DNA from: Sparassis latifolia
Taxonomy: Eukaryota > Basidiomycota > Agaricomycetes > Polyporales > Sparassidaceae
Length of the DNA: 64,000 nucleotides
Reading direction: 5' to 3'
NCBI GenBank assembly: GCA_018466975.1
Contig: CM031556.1
Location: 992,001-1,056,000 of the forward strand
Both the position numbers and the translations under genes were made by a program. Positions 34,816-46,527 of this stretch are shown here, piece by piece. Below the pieces are notes generated by a model. The model was not told where the DNA came from. It did no database searches and saw only the letters and a list, made by a program, of their open reading frames with translations. Each line of letters starts with the position of its first letter. Position 1 is the first letter of the stretch.

Positions 34816-34895
34816 AGTATCTACATGAAAATCCTCTAAACTGCAGGAATTCAATTAGTAGAACAGGCTTTATCCGCTGAAACTCGCCAGAAACC

Positions 34896-36698
34896 ATGAG
34901 ACTTCCGCGTCGCGTCCCTTGGGAATCTCTGAGCGAACTTGATCAAGTATGCTCCTTGATCTACGCAGACGAGAACGACATTGACGCAAAAGTGCAAGCG
35001 GTGAACAGGGTCAGCCACTTCATTCGCTATTGAGAGCAATTTTGACATAAGAATTTTGACCCAGATCTCAGCCTGGCGGGCAATAACATCCCTTCCGCAT
35101 GCTCTGGAGTCTACACTTGCCCTTCTCTGCGCCATCCTAGACGACTCGCGCAGACAGGGCTTGCCATCGCTTCTCTCTCTCCGACAGAGCTATGCAACTG
35201 CGCTCATCCGATTGGTGAATGGCCTCGTAGACCCGCTCCAAGTAGGTGCCTATGCCCGCTCCATTGCGAGCATCGCCGCGCAGCTGGGGTTGCCAGCGTG
35301 GCTCGTGGAGCTGCGACATGCCGCAACGCACGAAGATCTCCCTAGCATTGATGTGCTCAGAGAGGCCGCCAGGGAGGTACTGCGTATGTTTATCTCGCAG
35401 ATTTTCTTGGCTGAAAGGCCTGCATTGTTTAGGCTATGAGATGGCTATTAGATAATTATTTCCTCCCGACTTTGAACCCTTCGGCGGCCGCCCCTTCGCC
35501 AAAGACCGTGCTGCGACCGCTGTCTCCTCTCCTGAAACAGTACAAAACACTGCTCAAAGGTACGACACGCGATGCGTCTCTGTTGCCGACACGGAAACAT
35601 GAGATCGCAAAGGTCACGCGGGATATCGAGCGGTGGGTAGCGGAAGCAAAGGTTGCGGCAAACGTATCTGTCGATGCAATTGAGTGGGACATAGGCGCAC
35701 AGGATGATTCTATGGAGGATGGCCGGGAGCGCTGGGCGCTGGAGAGACTTTGTGATGCGCTCTTGGAGCTCGGCGCGCTTGTTCCTGTCTCAAAGAAGTA
35801 TGCTCATCATTCCTCTGGAAATCCATACGCTCATTCTCTCGCTACAGGAAGAGGACCATCTCCGGCGTACCCTTGGCACCTGCGCCTGCAAACCTTGCCA
35901 TCTGGACACCACTTTTGACCAATTTGCAATCCCTGCATCCCAAACTTCCGGCGGTGCTTGCCGTCCGCATCGTCTCGCACCTTTTATCTCGATCTGGTCC
36001 ATCTCAGGCAGATGTTGGCGCTGACACTGTGTCTCTATTACCTCAGGATGACGCTCAAATGGATACATCTTACGACAGATGTCTTGCCGGCTGGGCAAAT
36101 TGGCTAGTCGATACCTGCGGCGCAGGCGCCGATGAAGAGGAGCAAGAGATGTTGAGAAGAGACGACATCGTAGTTTCTCTGATCACCGGACTGGGTCCGC
36201 AGCGAGAGGCTTCAAAAACGGACATCATGGTGTACGCGCATTTTTCCTGAGCACAAGTCATCTGCGGACTGATGGCATCCTCCTTCGCAAAGTGCACAGG
36301 ATCTGCTAACTGCGCTCTGCGCAGGCCATCCACACCTCGAAAGAGTGGCGGCGTCTCTACCTCCGATCGCGGATGCGCCATCAAACGTACGTCTTCGACC
36401 CTTTGCATCCTCCACCGGCTCCGCCTAACTCTACCAACCGCCATCATTTCCGCAGCAATGGAACAGCACCGACATTGACCTCATGCAACAGCGACTCTCC
36501 GCAGTCCTCGCACTGGCTCGCGCGCCTGACGCTCCAAGCTCCTCCGCCACGGGCGCACTAGGCGCCCAACCTCCGAACATCACTAATCCTATGGAGCCGG
36601 TGTGTACCGGACTGCCGCCTGGGTGGAGGCTACTGAGCGAGAAGGACGGATGGAGACCGTCGCCCATCGGAGTCCACGTCCCACGCGTGCCTGCATAA
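34896..36698 (+). CDS. LAS1: Las1-type pre-rRNA processing endonuclease
   Basis: Las1 with Grc3 cuts pre-rRNA in ITS2 during 60S ribosome maturation, in the nucleolus. Exons 34896-35009, 35065-35376, 35433-35797 and one starting at 35848 join in phase. The N-terminus RLPRRVPWESLSELDQV and ISAWRAITSLPHALESTLAL are typical. The HEPN nuclease motif is RHAATH (R122, H127). AMRWLLDNYFLP follows in exon 3, and the C-terminus is LPPGWRLLSEKDGWRPSPIGV. Between about 36225 and 36460 I could not settle the exon joins (candidate exon 36321-36394 and acceptor at 36455), so the C-terminal third is approximate. No lesion is certain. Confidence 0.85.
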
Positions 36699-37111
36699 AA
36701 TTCATGTTTAGTGTTTCTGATACCAGCGGGGAACATGCAGCCGCAGCATCGTACAGGGCGGAGTCGGTTACCGTCTGGAAAATAACGCTAGGGGCGAGGT
36801 TCCGGAAGATGATCCAAATACAGCTGCAAACCTAAAAGACTGTACAAGCAGTCGGTACAAAGGGCCAGTGTCAGGAATGTCGTAGCTGTTAGCTAGGGTC
36901 ATACCATATTTGTTGGTTTCACCCGAGTCTAAAGGTATGATAAGGAATAATCGCAATAATTTCTCACTTGGTTCAACTTTCGCAGAAGTCAAAACGCTAC
37001 TGTAACTTCGAGCGGTCGAACACCAATTGCGAGGGTAAATTTGATGGGAGCAGACGTACGTGCGGGGTGCCGAGAACGCGCACCAGCTTGAGCTGTAGGA
37101 AAGGCACTCAC
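36699..37111. other. Intergenic, no gene recognised
   Basis: 3' flank of LAS1 and of the F-box fragment. Nothing recognisable. Confidence 0.35.
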
Positions 37112-37519
37112 AAAGCATAAACTGCGGAAAAGACGGCGCGATTGTGAGCGGTGATATCGTCGACCTAAATCGTCCGCCGAAGGAGAAAATGGCGTCGTTG
37201 CATGGGAAGTCCTGGATTTTGAACTTATCGAGGCCTTCCCTCTTGGGTAGGCCCGCGAGGCGAAGGTGTCGTATATACTGAGAGATGTGGGGTGCTGATA
37301 CAAGGAATTTGCGGAATGCGTTGAACGAGCCGTTCTTGGCGGTGATGCGAACGCAGTCGTTGAAGAGATGTAGGCGTGCGGAGGTCGGTCCATGATCTGC
37401 AGACTAACGTGCACACAGCGAGACCCAGCTTGTCGTCAAACAAATAGTCAATGAATGAGTCACATATCTCCGCAGGAAATATGGAATCGCGGGGTGTAAA
37501 TGCTTCCCGGAGGATGTCA
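37112..37519 (-). pseudogene. F-box protein fragment
   Basis: The F-box stretch FPAEICDSFIDYLFDDKLGL followed by VCTLVCRSW is in one frame. The continuation HLFNDCVRITAKNGSFNAF and FRKFLVSAPHISQYIRHLRL is one nucleotide out of frame; the break is near 37390. No start codon lies in frame upstream, and the leucine-rich C-terminal half seen in the relatives at 37791 and 47811 is absent. Related copies have the same order of segments, so this is a broken family member rather than a spliced gene. Confidence 0.65.
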
Positions 37520-37790
37520 TTGCTCTAGTGAGAGTGGAGTGAACAATCAGGCTGACCGCGGCTGTCCATGTCACCCGTGGAATCACTGTGACAATCGTGA
37601 CATGACGCGTGAAGTCACGGAGCATCAAATGAACTGCCAGCTGTCAGTGCACTAAAATTTGCCGTTAAATCCACTACACCCCCGCATTCTAAGCATAGCC
37701 TGGAATATCGCTTTTTGTAAATATCTTCTCCATGTTATACGCACGATGCTTTCCGACTGATCAGTGAGGTGGCTTTTATCCATAGAAACG

Positions 37791-39080
37791 ATGGAACACG
37801 ACAGTGTTAGAAGCCCTCGGTTCCCGGTGGAAATGTGCGAAATATTTATCGATCATCTGCATGACGATTTCTCTTTGTCTTCGTGTGCGTTGGTGTGTCG
37901 CTCGTGGGTCCATTCCAGTCAATACCACCTCTTCCACACGCTCCGCATACAAGCCCGAAACGAAGGCTTTATCCCCTTCCAAGAATTTATTACAGGAAAA
38001 CCACATATTGCTCGACATATCCGACATCTGCGCCTAGCTGCTCCTCACGACGCTAGCGCTGTGGACCTCGACGGGCGTCCCCTTACCCCACCGCTGCGGG
38101 AGTCGCGAGAGGTCGACTCTCAGCTCATCTACGACATTGTGTCTCATCTACACAATATCAGCTCCCTCACTCTCAGTGAGGTGAAGTTTTCCCGATCAGT
38201 CTATAGCAGACATGTTCGGCATCTTTGCACTTTTCTCGGACATCGATACACTAAAACTGAACTCTATTGGATTCTCCGTGAAACCCATAGACCTGATTAT
38301 GTCTGCCACCCAGAAGTATGCAGTCCGCGAGATGTTGTCGCGCACGAAAGTGTGCTCCCTCATACTGCAGCTGGCGCGGAGATACACACCCACGCTGTGC
38401 AACACTTTTAAATTTACAGGAATTTTTGCCTATGCACAACCTGAGGTTGCTGGAGATGGATTGCGAGACCTGGCAGGATGCTATAGCAATGGGAGCGCTT
38501 CTTCGCGCTGCTGGTCCAAGCATCCAGCATGTACATTTTGACCCGACTGGCCCCATCATAGACCTCTCATATTATCCAGGTGAGTACATGCATCTGCTAG
38601 GTCTTATATCACCGCTCATGCTGTGATATTCAAGACAGCGGACCATCTCCCGCCGCCGCCGACACATGGCGGGTTCTTGAGCTTCAGTACTGCAGTTCCC
38701 TACGGTCCATGATGTTCACATTGGAGATAGAAGACGACCCTTCAACGAACTACCTGAAGCCCATCGAATGGACTGCATACATCCATATTCTTTCCCACGT
38801 TTCCTGCAGTCTGCGGTATGTCGCCTTCAAGGTCAATGTGTGGCCGGACAGCTTGGACTGTCTCGCCGATACAGACCTGTTCGATTGGGATGCAATGGAC
38901 GAGAGCTTGAACAGATTCCCGCAGTTGGCTACGGTGACGTTCGATTTTGGGTTTGTAGAACGTGACGAGGAGGAGAGGCAAAGCGATTTCGAGGAGTGCC
39001 GCATGCTGGTTGAGGAACTGCTGCCAATGCAGCAGGAAAAAGGACTGCTGCGGTCCTTGTCATCCGATGGATACTATTAG
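37791..39080 (+). pseudogene. F-box protein gene with two frameshifts
   Basis: ATG at 37791 opens an F-box (FPVEMCEIFIDHLHDDFSLS, CALVCRSW) followed by LFHTLRIQARNEGFIPFQEF. The frame shifts by one nucleotide at about 38214 (between SVYSRH and FGIFALFSDIDTLKL) and again near 38395 (before LNLQEFLPMHNLRLLEMD). The exon ends at ..IIDLSYYPG with a GTGAGT donor. A last exon (38634-39080) is intact: TWRVLELQYCSSLRSMMFTLEIEDDP onward, ending SLSSDGYY. The paralogue at 47811 confirms the order. With two separate shifts it is probably a recent pseudogene; sequencing error is the alternative. Confidence 0.7.
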
Positions 39081-39374
39081 CCCTTGAAAATGTGTCTGTA
39101 CACCTATGATGGGCTCAGGTGGCCAGGTGGCGAGCTTTTCTTATATTATACGAGTCGTGTACTATATACCTTTGTTCGACCTCGGAACATTTTATTGAAA
39201 TTATTCTTTTCCGGGTGGCGCGTACACGTGATCGTGAAAGGGCCTGGGGATGACGTAACCCCGCCCCCAACAAATTGTATGGGTGGAGACGGCCTCGCTC
39301 GTCGTTCTGCTCGTGTGCCGCCGAGTCCCTCACCATCTCCCACGTTCTCCACGCCCTCGTCCTCGTCGTGCGAC

Positions 39375-41090
39375 ATGGCGAGCAGCCAAGGTGAGCCCAT
39401 CGTTCCCCGCTGTCGCTGCCGTTGACACTGTTCGCCAGAGCCATCCATTGTACCGTTGCTCTCACGCGCGCTGCATCATATTCGCTTGACTCCTCCACGT
39501 GTAATCGCTTCCCCCGCAACTCGTACGTGCCTTCCATACCATTCATGCACCAACCCCCAGTCAACTTTAACTCCGTCAGAGCCGCGCCGCGCTGCAGTTG
39601 CGCTCATCGTCCGTGTCGTTCCCCCACCGTCGTATGCCCCACGACCAGTTTCAGCTGCACAGCCGGACCCCGTCGCCGCTGCCGATCCCTCTGCTCCTTC
39701 TTCATCTCCAACCAATGTACCCACTCCGTCTCTTTCCGAATTTTTTGAGCTCGACTGGGTAAAAGCACCCGGCGCCCGACCGGAGATCCTTTTCCTCCGT
39801 AGGGACACGCCCGACAGCGGAGATGCTGGTCGTCTGAGCGGCAGTGGACCTCGCACGCGCGAGGCCCATGTCGCATTTCCCGGCGGTAAGACTGAGGAGA
39901 GCGATGAAGGCGGGCTCTACACAGGTTTGTCGTCACCGCTGTCTCATAGCACGTTCACCTGAAACTCCCTCAGCGATGCGCCAGACCTGGGAAGAAATTG
40001 GGCTCGACCTCGCTGAGAGCGCATACACACCCATCGGGCAGCTGGATGACCGCGAAGTGACAACCTCGCTCGGCAAGCGGCTGCTCATGGTGCTCTCTCC
40101 GTTTGTCTTTTTACAGCTCGCGCCGCAGACGACCGCAGTGGACCCTGTTGCGGGCACGACGTTGCACTGGGTGCCGATTGCGGAGCTGCTCCCGCTCGGG
40201 GGAGATGGCGAGCCACGCCCGCGGTGGTCGAGTGTGAGTGTGGATGCGTCGTCACGCCTCGCCCCGCGGCACAGCACCTTACTGCGCCTGCTTATGCGCA
40301 TTCTCGTCGGAAGTATGCAGTTCCCTGCCATTCTCATTTCGCCGTCGTCCTCGTCCGCGTCGCTTTCTCCCTCGCCGTCAAAGGACACGGCGAAGGCGAT
40401 AGACGCGAAGCGTGCGCACGTGGAGGCAGGCGCGGCGAATGGCACACTCAGGAAGCGCAACTCCCTGCCAGGGCTGAGCCGGGTGCGGGAGCTTGAGCGG
40501 ACGCAACTGAAGTTGTGGGGGCTGTCGCTCGGCATGACGCTCGACCTGCTGGTGCACATGGCATCGGATGTTGGATCCATACCTGCATCTAAGGGAAGAA
40601 GAAGAGGAGGAGGAGCGTGAAGGATAGGGCGTTGGTGGCGCTCAATGCAAGCGAACTCCTCCCTCCCGATGCACTGATGGCAATGGGAGTTCCTGTCGTC
40701 GCGCCCGGCCTTGCGAGTGTGTTCCCAAGGTTCAGCTATCCAGATGTGAATTTCTGGATCTGGTGCGCATCTTTTCCCAGTATATTCAGCGCGATATATC
40801 ATTGCTCATCGGATACTGTCTAGGGTATTCGCAAAGCGTTATCGAGCAGTCATCCGTGGATGGGAGGCCAGTGCACGGGCGGGAGGCACGAATGACCGTC
40901 GGTGAGCACCTGTTTACTTCCTGGTTATCGTGCTTGACACTGACACCTCGTGTACAGGATGAACTGGACAGGCTCGGCACTCACGACATTCTACGCAGCA
41001 GTGCGCAAGGCGCTTGTCGTAGTTCTTGTCCTGCGCGCACTGGGTGTGCTCGTCGCGCTCGTGCTCGGCACCTGGATCCTCTTCTGGTGA
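39375..41090 (+). CDS. Nudix hydrolase of the Pcd1/CoA-diphosphatase type with C-terminal membrane anchor
   Basis: Seven exons: 39375-39390, 39439-39500, 39561-39924, 39974-40551, 40599-40762, 40824-40901, 40958-41090. Phases agree and give 464 residues. The Nudix region is AHVAFPGGKTEESDEG joined to GLYTAMRQTWEEIGLDL. The REUXEE core reads RQTWEE, with Gln for the usual first Glu, while the two catalytic Glu of WEE are present. Members hydrolyse nucleotide diphosphate derivatives such as CoA. Downstream are a Ser/Ala-rich linker, the conserved FPRFSYPDVNFWIWVFAKRY block, and a last-exon hydrophobic segment (ALVVVLVLRALGVLVALVLG) that looks like a membrane anchor. The first coding exon is 16 nt. 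Confidence 0.85.
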
Positions 41091-41933
41091 GTTCACCAGG
41101 AGGTGGTAAATACGTACATGTTTGTACTCGCCCCGCTGTTGTGTTCATGTTATAGGAGGCGACGTTGTAGAAAAAGCGGCTCGTTACGTACCACTTACCT
41201 TTTCTCAAACTTCAGTCGCGTAACCCCGTTCCTCCTGTGTTTTCTTTTCTTGTCTCTCGAGTGGGGACAGGAGGCTACGTGGTATTTGGGACGAGTGCTC
41301 TGGTCGTAGTTCCTACTGGGGTTTGGAAGCAGACGTACACATCTCTAGGCTTAGGGACGATGAAATGAACAATGCATTGTCACAACGATGGTCGTCATTC
41401 TCATTGTCAGGAGCCCGTACTGGTGAGACTCACCACGTAGCATATTTTCCCATACAACATGCGCGTCGACATCCTGACGAGGGAGATCGATTCAAGCCGA
41501 GGGAGATCGATTCAAGCCGAGGAATGGAAAAACACCAGTACAGAACACGAATTGTGTTGGTGAGTGAAGAGAACCGTGTGCACGGTGTAGGGAACGAGGA
41601 CGCTCACACAGCCATCGATATCGCTATACAGTTGATGATGCCTGTGATATCAGCGAGCACAAGCCCGCACAGCGACATACTAATCGATATCGGGTGACTC
41701 CACACGCGTACCCTAAACTGAACAAGATCCCGACTATAAGTGACTGCGTGCGGCCCTGCGGCTTGCGTTGGAGAGACGGAGGAGAGCGAAAGCAGAAAAT
41801 CAGCCCCAAGACCGGAAGAGAGCACGGAGATCCAGGATCCCCTGCATATATAGAGAGCTCGGCGTCCCTCACGTGAGCGTAGCAGGAGTGTCACTGTCAA
41901 TCGGGACTGGTGTCTTCGCGAAGCCTTGAAAAG
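41091..41933. other. Intergenic
   Basis: No gene recognised. A 20-bp unit (GAGGGAGATCGATTCAAGCC) is repeated twice in tandem near 41480-41520. Confidence 0.4.
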
Positions 41934-42383
41934 GGCCACACAGGACCCCTGGCAATTGGCCAAGATGCCTGATCCTGAGAGGCCAAAAATGTCCGTTAGG
42001 AAAGTGCCATTTCTGACCCAAAATGTCCGCAAAAAATGAGGCATCACCCCCAATTTTTCGGTCCATGTCCGCGTTTTACCTCAGGCATGGCGTCGCGTTC
42101 GGCCCCAAAAAAGGAAATTTTGGGCGCTTTCGGGAAGGCGGCGAAGCCGCCGCCCCTTCCGCCCTCCTTCGAGGCGCCTCGCCAGGATTTCACGAGCATT
42201 TGTCCGGTCCCGGATCAGGCCCCCCAGGTTCAGCCTTCCGATGTCCGCGAAATGGCTCAGGCTATATGGTGGTCAACCCCTTGATTTGTCCGTGAAAAAC
42301 CAGGCATGAGGCTCTCGAAAGTCTAAATTTTGTCCGAAATCGGCTCAGGGATCCTCCCCAATTGCCAGGGGTCCTGGCCACAC
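41934..42383. mobile_element. MITE with 18-bp terminal inverted repeats (hAT-like by target duplication)
   Basis: The element is 41942-42375 (434 bp). It starts AGGACCCCTGGCAATTGG and ends with the exact inverse. Perfect 8-bp duplications GGCCACAC flank it (41934-41941, 42376-42383). Behind the terminal repeats the arms share a further GATCCTGAG/GATCCCTGAG-type similarity. No coding capacity; an 8-bp duplication is typical of hAT transposases. Confidence 0.85.
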
Positions 42384-43056
42384 GACACCGATCGAAGTGG
42401 TAACGTGGTTCAATCTTCAGGCCAGCGCCAGCAACAACGAGTCCAGTGAGAGCTATCCGGCAGAAATTGCAGTTCGATGACTCCAGGCGTCGCGAAAACG
42501 GTGTTGTACGCAGCTCAACTCCGGACAGGTGGGATCTAAGCGAGAACGGTGTACTTTCAACGATATCCGAGACAGATGCAAAGCGAAAAATAGGCGCGTT
42601 GTACCTTATCACCTTCTTGCCATGCACTGCTCTACCGGTATAACTACCGCGCTGTATCATATCGGGACAAACCACAATATGGCTGGGTCAGCAATGCACC
42701 CAATAGCTGAAAGGTGAATCGAGGTAGCAGACCGTACACCGTTTGTGATGCAACTGAAGCGCCATCTTTCGGCACTGAGGGGGCGTCTGCTATGATGTGG
42801 TCTGAGAGGAATATAAGACACTGGTTTGAACTGAAATGTAGAGGCGATGACTTGGAAGAAGGGGGATGACGGAATGTGCCAAGATACGATCTAGGACCGA
42901 GCCCAAGCCTGAAGATGCGATCTCGGATCTGCGATGTTGACACTCCGCGGTAAGAACGAAAGGGCCCCCAAGCTCCGTCAGTGCGACATCTCACTTTATC
43001 AGCCATCTCTCTCATCCCCATCCACGCCATCCCCATCCAACGCGCAGAATACTGCC
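42384..43056. other. Intergenic, promoter of the kinase at 43057
   Basis: No gene recognised. A C-rich pyrimidine stretch (CATCCCCATCCACGCCATCC) lies before the start codon, as is common for basidiomycete leaders. Confidence 0.4.
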
Positions 43057-45003
43057 ATGAACGCGGCCACTGAACGTATCGCGCGCAAATTCATTGGTGC
43101 GGTCGAGGACGAGTGGCAGCTCTACAGGTGCGCAGCACCCCTTTGACTCACCACATCCAGCGTACTAACGGTCCTGCAGCGACACTTTCTCCGACTACAC
43201 CGTCGGCGCCCCCATAGGCTTTGGCGCGTCTTCCACAGTCTACGCCGCGCAGTTCCAACCGCCAGGCGTGGCCCACCCGACCCCGTGCGCGCTCAAGGTC
43301 CTAGATCTTGACCGCCTGCCACCCCGTGCCCTCTGTCTTTTACAGCGCGAAACGCAGCTCATGTCACTGTCTAAGCACCCAAATGTCCTCCGCGTACGTG
43401 GCACGTGGATGGACGGTCACAAGCTTTATATCGCGATGCGTCTGATGAATGCGGGCAGTGCCGCTGATGTGATGCACTATGGATGGCCCGGTGGTATGGA
43501 GGAAGAGGTTGTGAGGTGTATTCTCAAGCAAGCGCTTGAGGGAATAAAGTCCAGTTATATTTGTCCATCTAAAGAGCGATACTGACGCTGCTTTCTCCCT
43601 TCAGCTACTTGCATGTCAATGGTCTTATCCACCGCGATGTCAAGGCAGCGAACCTCCTCATTGATGATGATGGCACCGTGCTTTTAGGTGACCTCGGGGT
43701 TGCTACCTTTCTTTGGGACTCAGAAGATATCCCTCCAATTATTAACAAGCGTACAGTCGCCAGCTCCAGTTCAAGCTCAAGCTCATCTGCTACTATTCCC
43801 CGCCACTCACACACCCATTCCCATTCGCAATTACACTCACATTCTCACCAGAATCCACATTTACACTCGCCTTTGCATGTAAATCCACACCCACGCCCCA
43901 AGCTCCGTACAGTGGGCAAACGCAAATCCTTCGTTGGAACGCCGTGTTGGATGGCGCCGGAAGTAATCAACGGGCGCACCTACGACGCTTCTGCAGACAT
44001 CTGGTCGTTCGGCATCACCGCGCTCGAGCTCACGCAGGGTCGCGCCCCACGCTCGCTCCTCACGCCACATAAAGCCCTCCTGCAGACTGTGCAGGACGCA
44101 CCGCCCCAGCTCGACCGCGCTGGCGGTGCATACACGTATTCTCGCGCGTTTCAGGAGGTCGTTGCCGCCTGCCTCAATAAGGACCCCACACGCCGACCAA
44201 CCGCTGCTGAGCTCCTCGCGACCCCGTTCTTCCGCGGCGCGCGGAAGCATACCTTCCTCGTCGGTGCCGTGCTGAAGGGTTTGCCACCGCTTGCTCAGCG
44301 GCAGGAACGCCGGCGTCAGCCGTCTGTCTTGACCCATGGAACGATGGAGAGCTGGGATTTTTCCACGAGCATTCCCACTTCGCCGGTGCAGTCCGTGTAT
44401 GGCTATCACAAGCGCGCGACGAGTAGCGTCTTGCCAGAGGATGGAGTGTTTGAGATCGAGCACGAGGAGGCCGAAGGAGAGGAGAATGAGGTAGGAGAGG
44501 CGAGCAGTAGTACGCAGGCGAATGGCGTACGAGCCGACGACGGCTTCGACTCAGTGTCGCGGAACGTGTCATGGACAGAGAATCATTCGGCGCCCAATCT
44601 GTCCGATTCAGGACCCGATACGGAGCTTCCTAGTCAGCCAATTCTGATCAAGTCTAGTAAAGCAGACGAGAAGAACGGGACACTCGCGGTGCCCACGGCG
44701 CCGTCGCTCTCGACCTCTCCTTCCATGTCCACTTCCTCACACTCATCCAACACCTCTAAGGCCTCCGCTTCCACCACCACCTCCGCAACCTCCGTCTCCC
44801 AAATCTCCTATCCTGTGCACGAGACGCCCACGTCTGTTCGTATCCCGTTAATGCCGTCATCGCCGAGTAGATTGTGGCGGCGGCTCATCAAGCGGCGGAA
44901 CGAGAAGGGGAAGGCTGCTGATACGAAGGGTGACGGCAGGACGGTCAAGAAGACTCTCGATGCTGTTCTCGGGAAGACGGCCAGCCGGACTGTGGGTGCC
45001 TAA
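43057..45003 (+). CDS. STE20/FRAY-type Ser/Thr kinase with histidine-rich insert
   Basis: Three exons (43057-43127, 43180-43548, 43605-45003) give 612 residues. The kinase domain spans about 29-325: glycine loop GFGASSTV (37-44), Lys63 in ALKVLDLD, catalytic loop HRDVKAANLL (156-165), DLG (176-178, instead of DFG), GTPCWMAPE (258-266), DIWSFGITALELTQG and NKDPTRRPTAAELL. This resembles OSR1/SPAK-FRAY kinases, which in animals regulate ion transport. Between DLG and APE sits an insert of about 60 residues: nine serines (200-208), then 11 histidines within 214-242. The C-terminal half is Ser/Thr-rich and disordered, ending in a basic tail (RLWRRLIKRRNEKGKA). The kinase core is complete. Confidence 0.9.
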
Positions 45004-46194
45004 CGGTGAACCTTTACGCGCCTTTGCTTCATTTCGGACGAGGAAGCTCTGATTATTTGTGTGTATTTCTGGAGGTGGTTATATGCATCTGACGTGTATA
45101 TGTGTACATCTAATAGTATAATGTCTAATGGTTTCCGTGCTCTCCCACTCGAATTTTTGTTATGCTCTCGTAACAATGTATACGGAGTACTGTATTAGGC
45201 GACTTGCGTACGGCTGACCCAGGCCATTCCGGTACCAGCATTTTTATACGTCCTTCCACACACGTAGCATCTGTACAGATGTTGCATGATTTTCAGACAC
45301 TGGGACCTGTCGTCGCTAACAGATTACAGATATCTCAAACGGAGGATCTCAGATCGAGATCAAATTTCCTCTTGTCACACTGCTCTCACGTACCTTGAAC
45401 CACTGGACCTCATGGCCCAGCCAACAGCGGCTGCAACTCATACCAAACACCACGCTCTCGGGAAATATGCTCTATTGACTTATGTTCAAGTTTCATGTTC
45501 ATCGAGCCCCTGCCACTGTGCACGACGACTTCTGGCAGGGCATCGCGTCGTGTGCATTAAGGTCTGTCGCGTATAGTATGGACTCACCCAACTCAGCGCG
45601 CCATCTCTTCAACTCCCTCCGTATCACGGCGAAGCTTTGGTTCAAGTTTGTCTCCGGATTTTCTTAATCTTTGCATCACCGCGCGTCTGCACGTACACAC
45701 AGAGCGACACCACCAAAGACTCCACTTGCACACACTGAAAATAGAGCAATCTCGCTTAGTGGGATACTCTTCTAGCGAGCCTCGGAATTCTTACCGTTGT
45801 ACGATAGACGAGCTGGGGATCCGCCTCTTCGGCGATAATTGAAGCTTTTCAACGTTGCACTAGGACTGTTTTCTGACAATGGGAAGCTGCCTCCGACTTC
45901 AAAGGCCATCGGTACCGCTCTGATGGGTAAGATATATTCTGCGACGGCCACCAAGAAACACTCCAGCACCGACGTTTGGGCCCTCGCTTCTAGGATCGCT
46001 GGATCATGTACCCCGCTCTCCTCCCCTTCAGCAGCTGCATGTTATCCAAAGCACATGAGATGAAATCCTTGTCCTGGAAATGGAGTAGGCAAAGCAGCTG
46101 ACTTACCCTGCATTCCACTCCCCCGCAGCTCTAGGCCGCATTTCAACATTGACCGCAGCAGCTGCAAAATCAATACAGTATCTGGTTGCAATGG
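45004..46194. other. Intergenic, no gene recognised
   Basis: Short open frames only; none matches a family I know. Confidence 0.35.
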
Positions 46195-46527
46195 TCAGTC
46201 CATGTCTCCTCGGTTCTGGATAAGAGTACCTACCTGTCTTGAGCCCTCCGTCCAGATGCCATTGGTGTAGTGAGTGCGCTTGGATTCTGCGCGACTCTCC
46301 CTTTGGGAATAGAGATACAGAAGTATGCCGAGGGCGACGACGAGGACGACGGTGAGGAAAAGGAGAAAGACGAGCAAGACGACGACGATGATGACATATT
46401 CTGGCTTGATCTTCAATTTGAAGGCATCAAACATTCCTCGCCGATTCACATATTCTCCCCTGTAGTGGACCCTCCTCTCAAGCACGTCATCTTTGGTGTG
46501 GACATCAAAGGCTGCAAGATGGGCCAT
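46195..46527 (-). CDS. Possible small membrane protein (tentative)
   Basis: An ATG at 46527 opens a frame with a polar N-terminus and a long hydrophobic stretch (EYVIIVVVLLVFLLFLTVVL...LLYLYSQ), then NGIWTEGSRQ before a GTAGGT donor. A TTTTGCAG acceptor near 46160 and a second donor near 46110 would extend it with AAAVNVEMRPRAAGEWNAG. The complementary strand of the hydrophobic stretch reads as an Asp/Glu repeat, so the sequence is a low-complexity GAC/GAG run and the gene may not be real. No family recognised. Confidence 0.3.
   Translation of the reverse strand: MAHLAAFDVHTKDDVLERRVHYRGEYVNRRGMFDAFKLKIKPEYVIIVVVLLVFLLFLTVVLVVALGILLYLYSQRESRAESKRTHYTNGIWTEGSRQVGTLIQNRGDMD

Noticed and set aside
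39933..40802. 289-residue open frame on the minus strand
   Set aside because: It is the antisense of the Nudix gene exons; it has Ser/Arg-rich composition and no family pattern.
41461..41525. Two tandem 20-bp units as a CRISPR-like array
   Set aside because: Only two directly abutting copies without spacers, in a eukaryotic genome; a simple tandem duplication.
43861..44463. 200-residue frame on the minus strand
   Set aside because: It is antisense to the STE20-type kinase domain.
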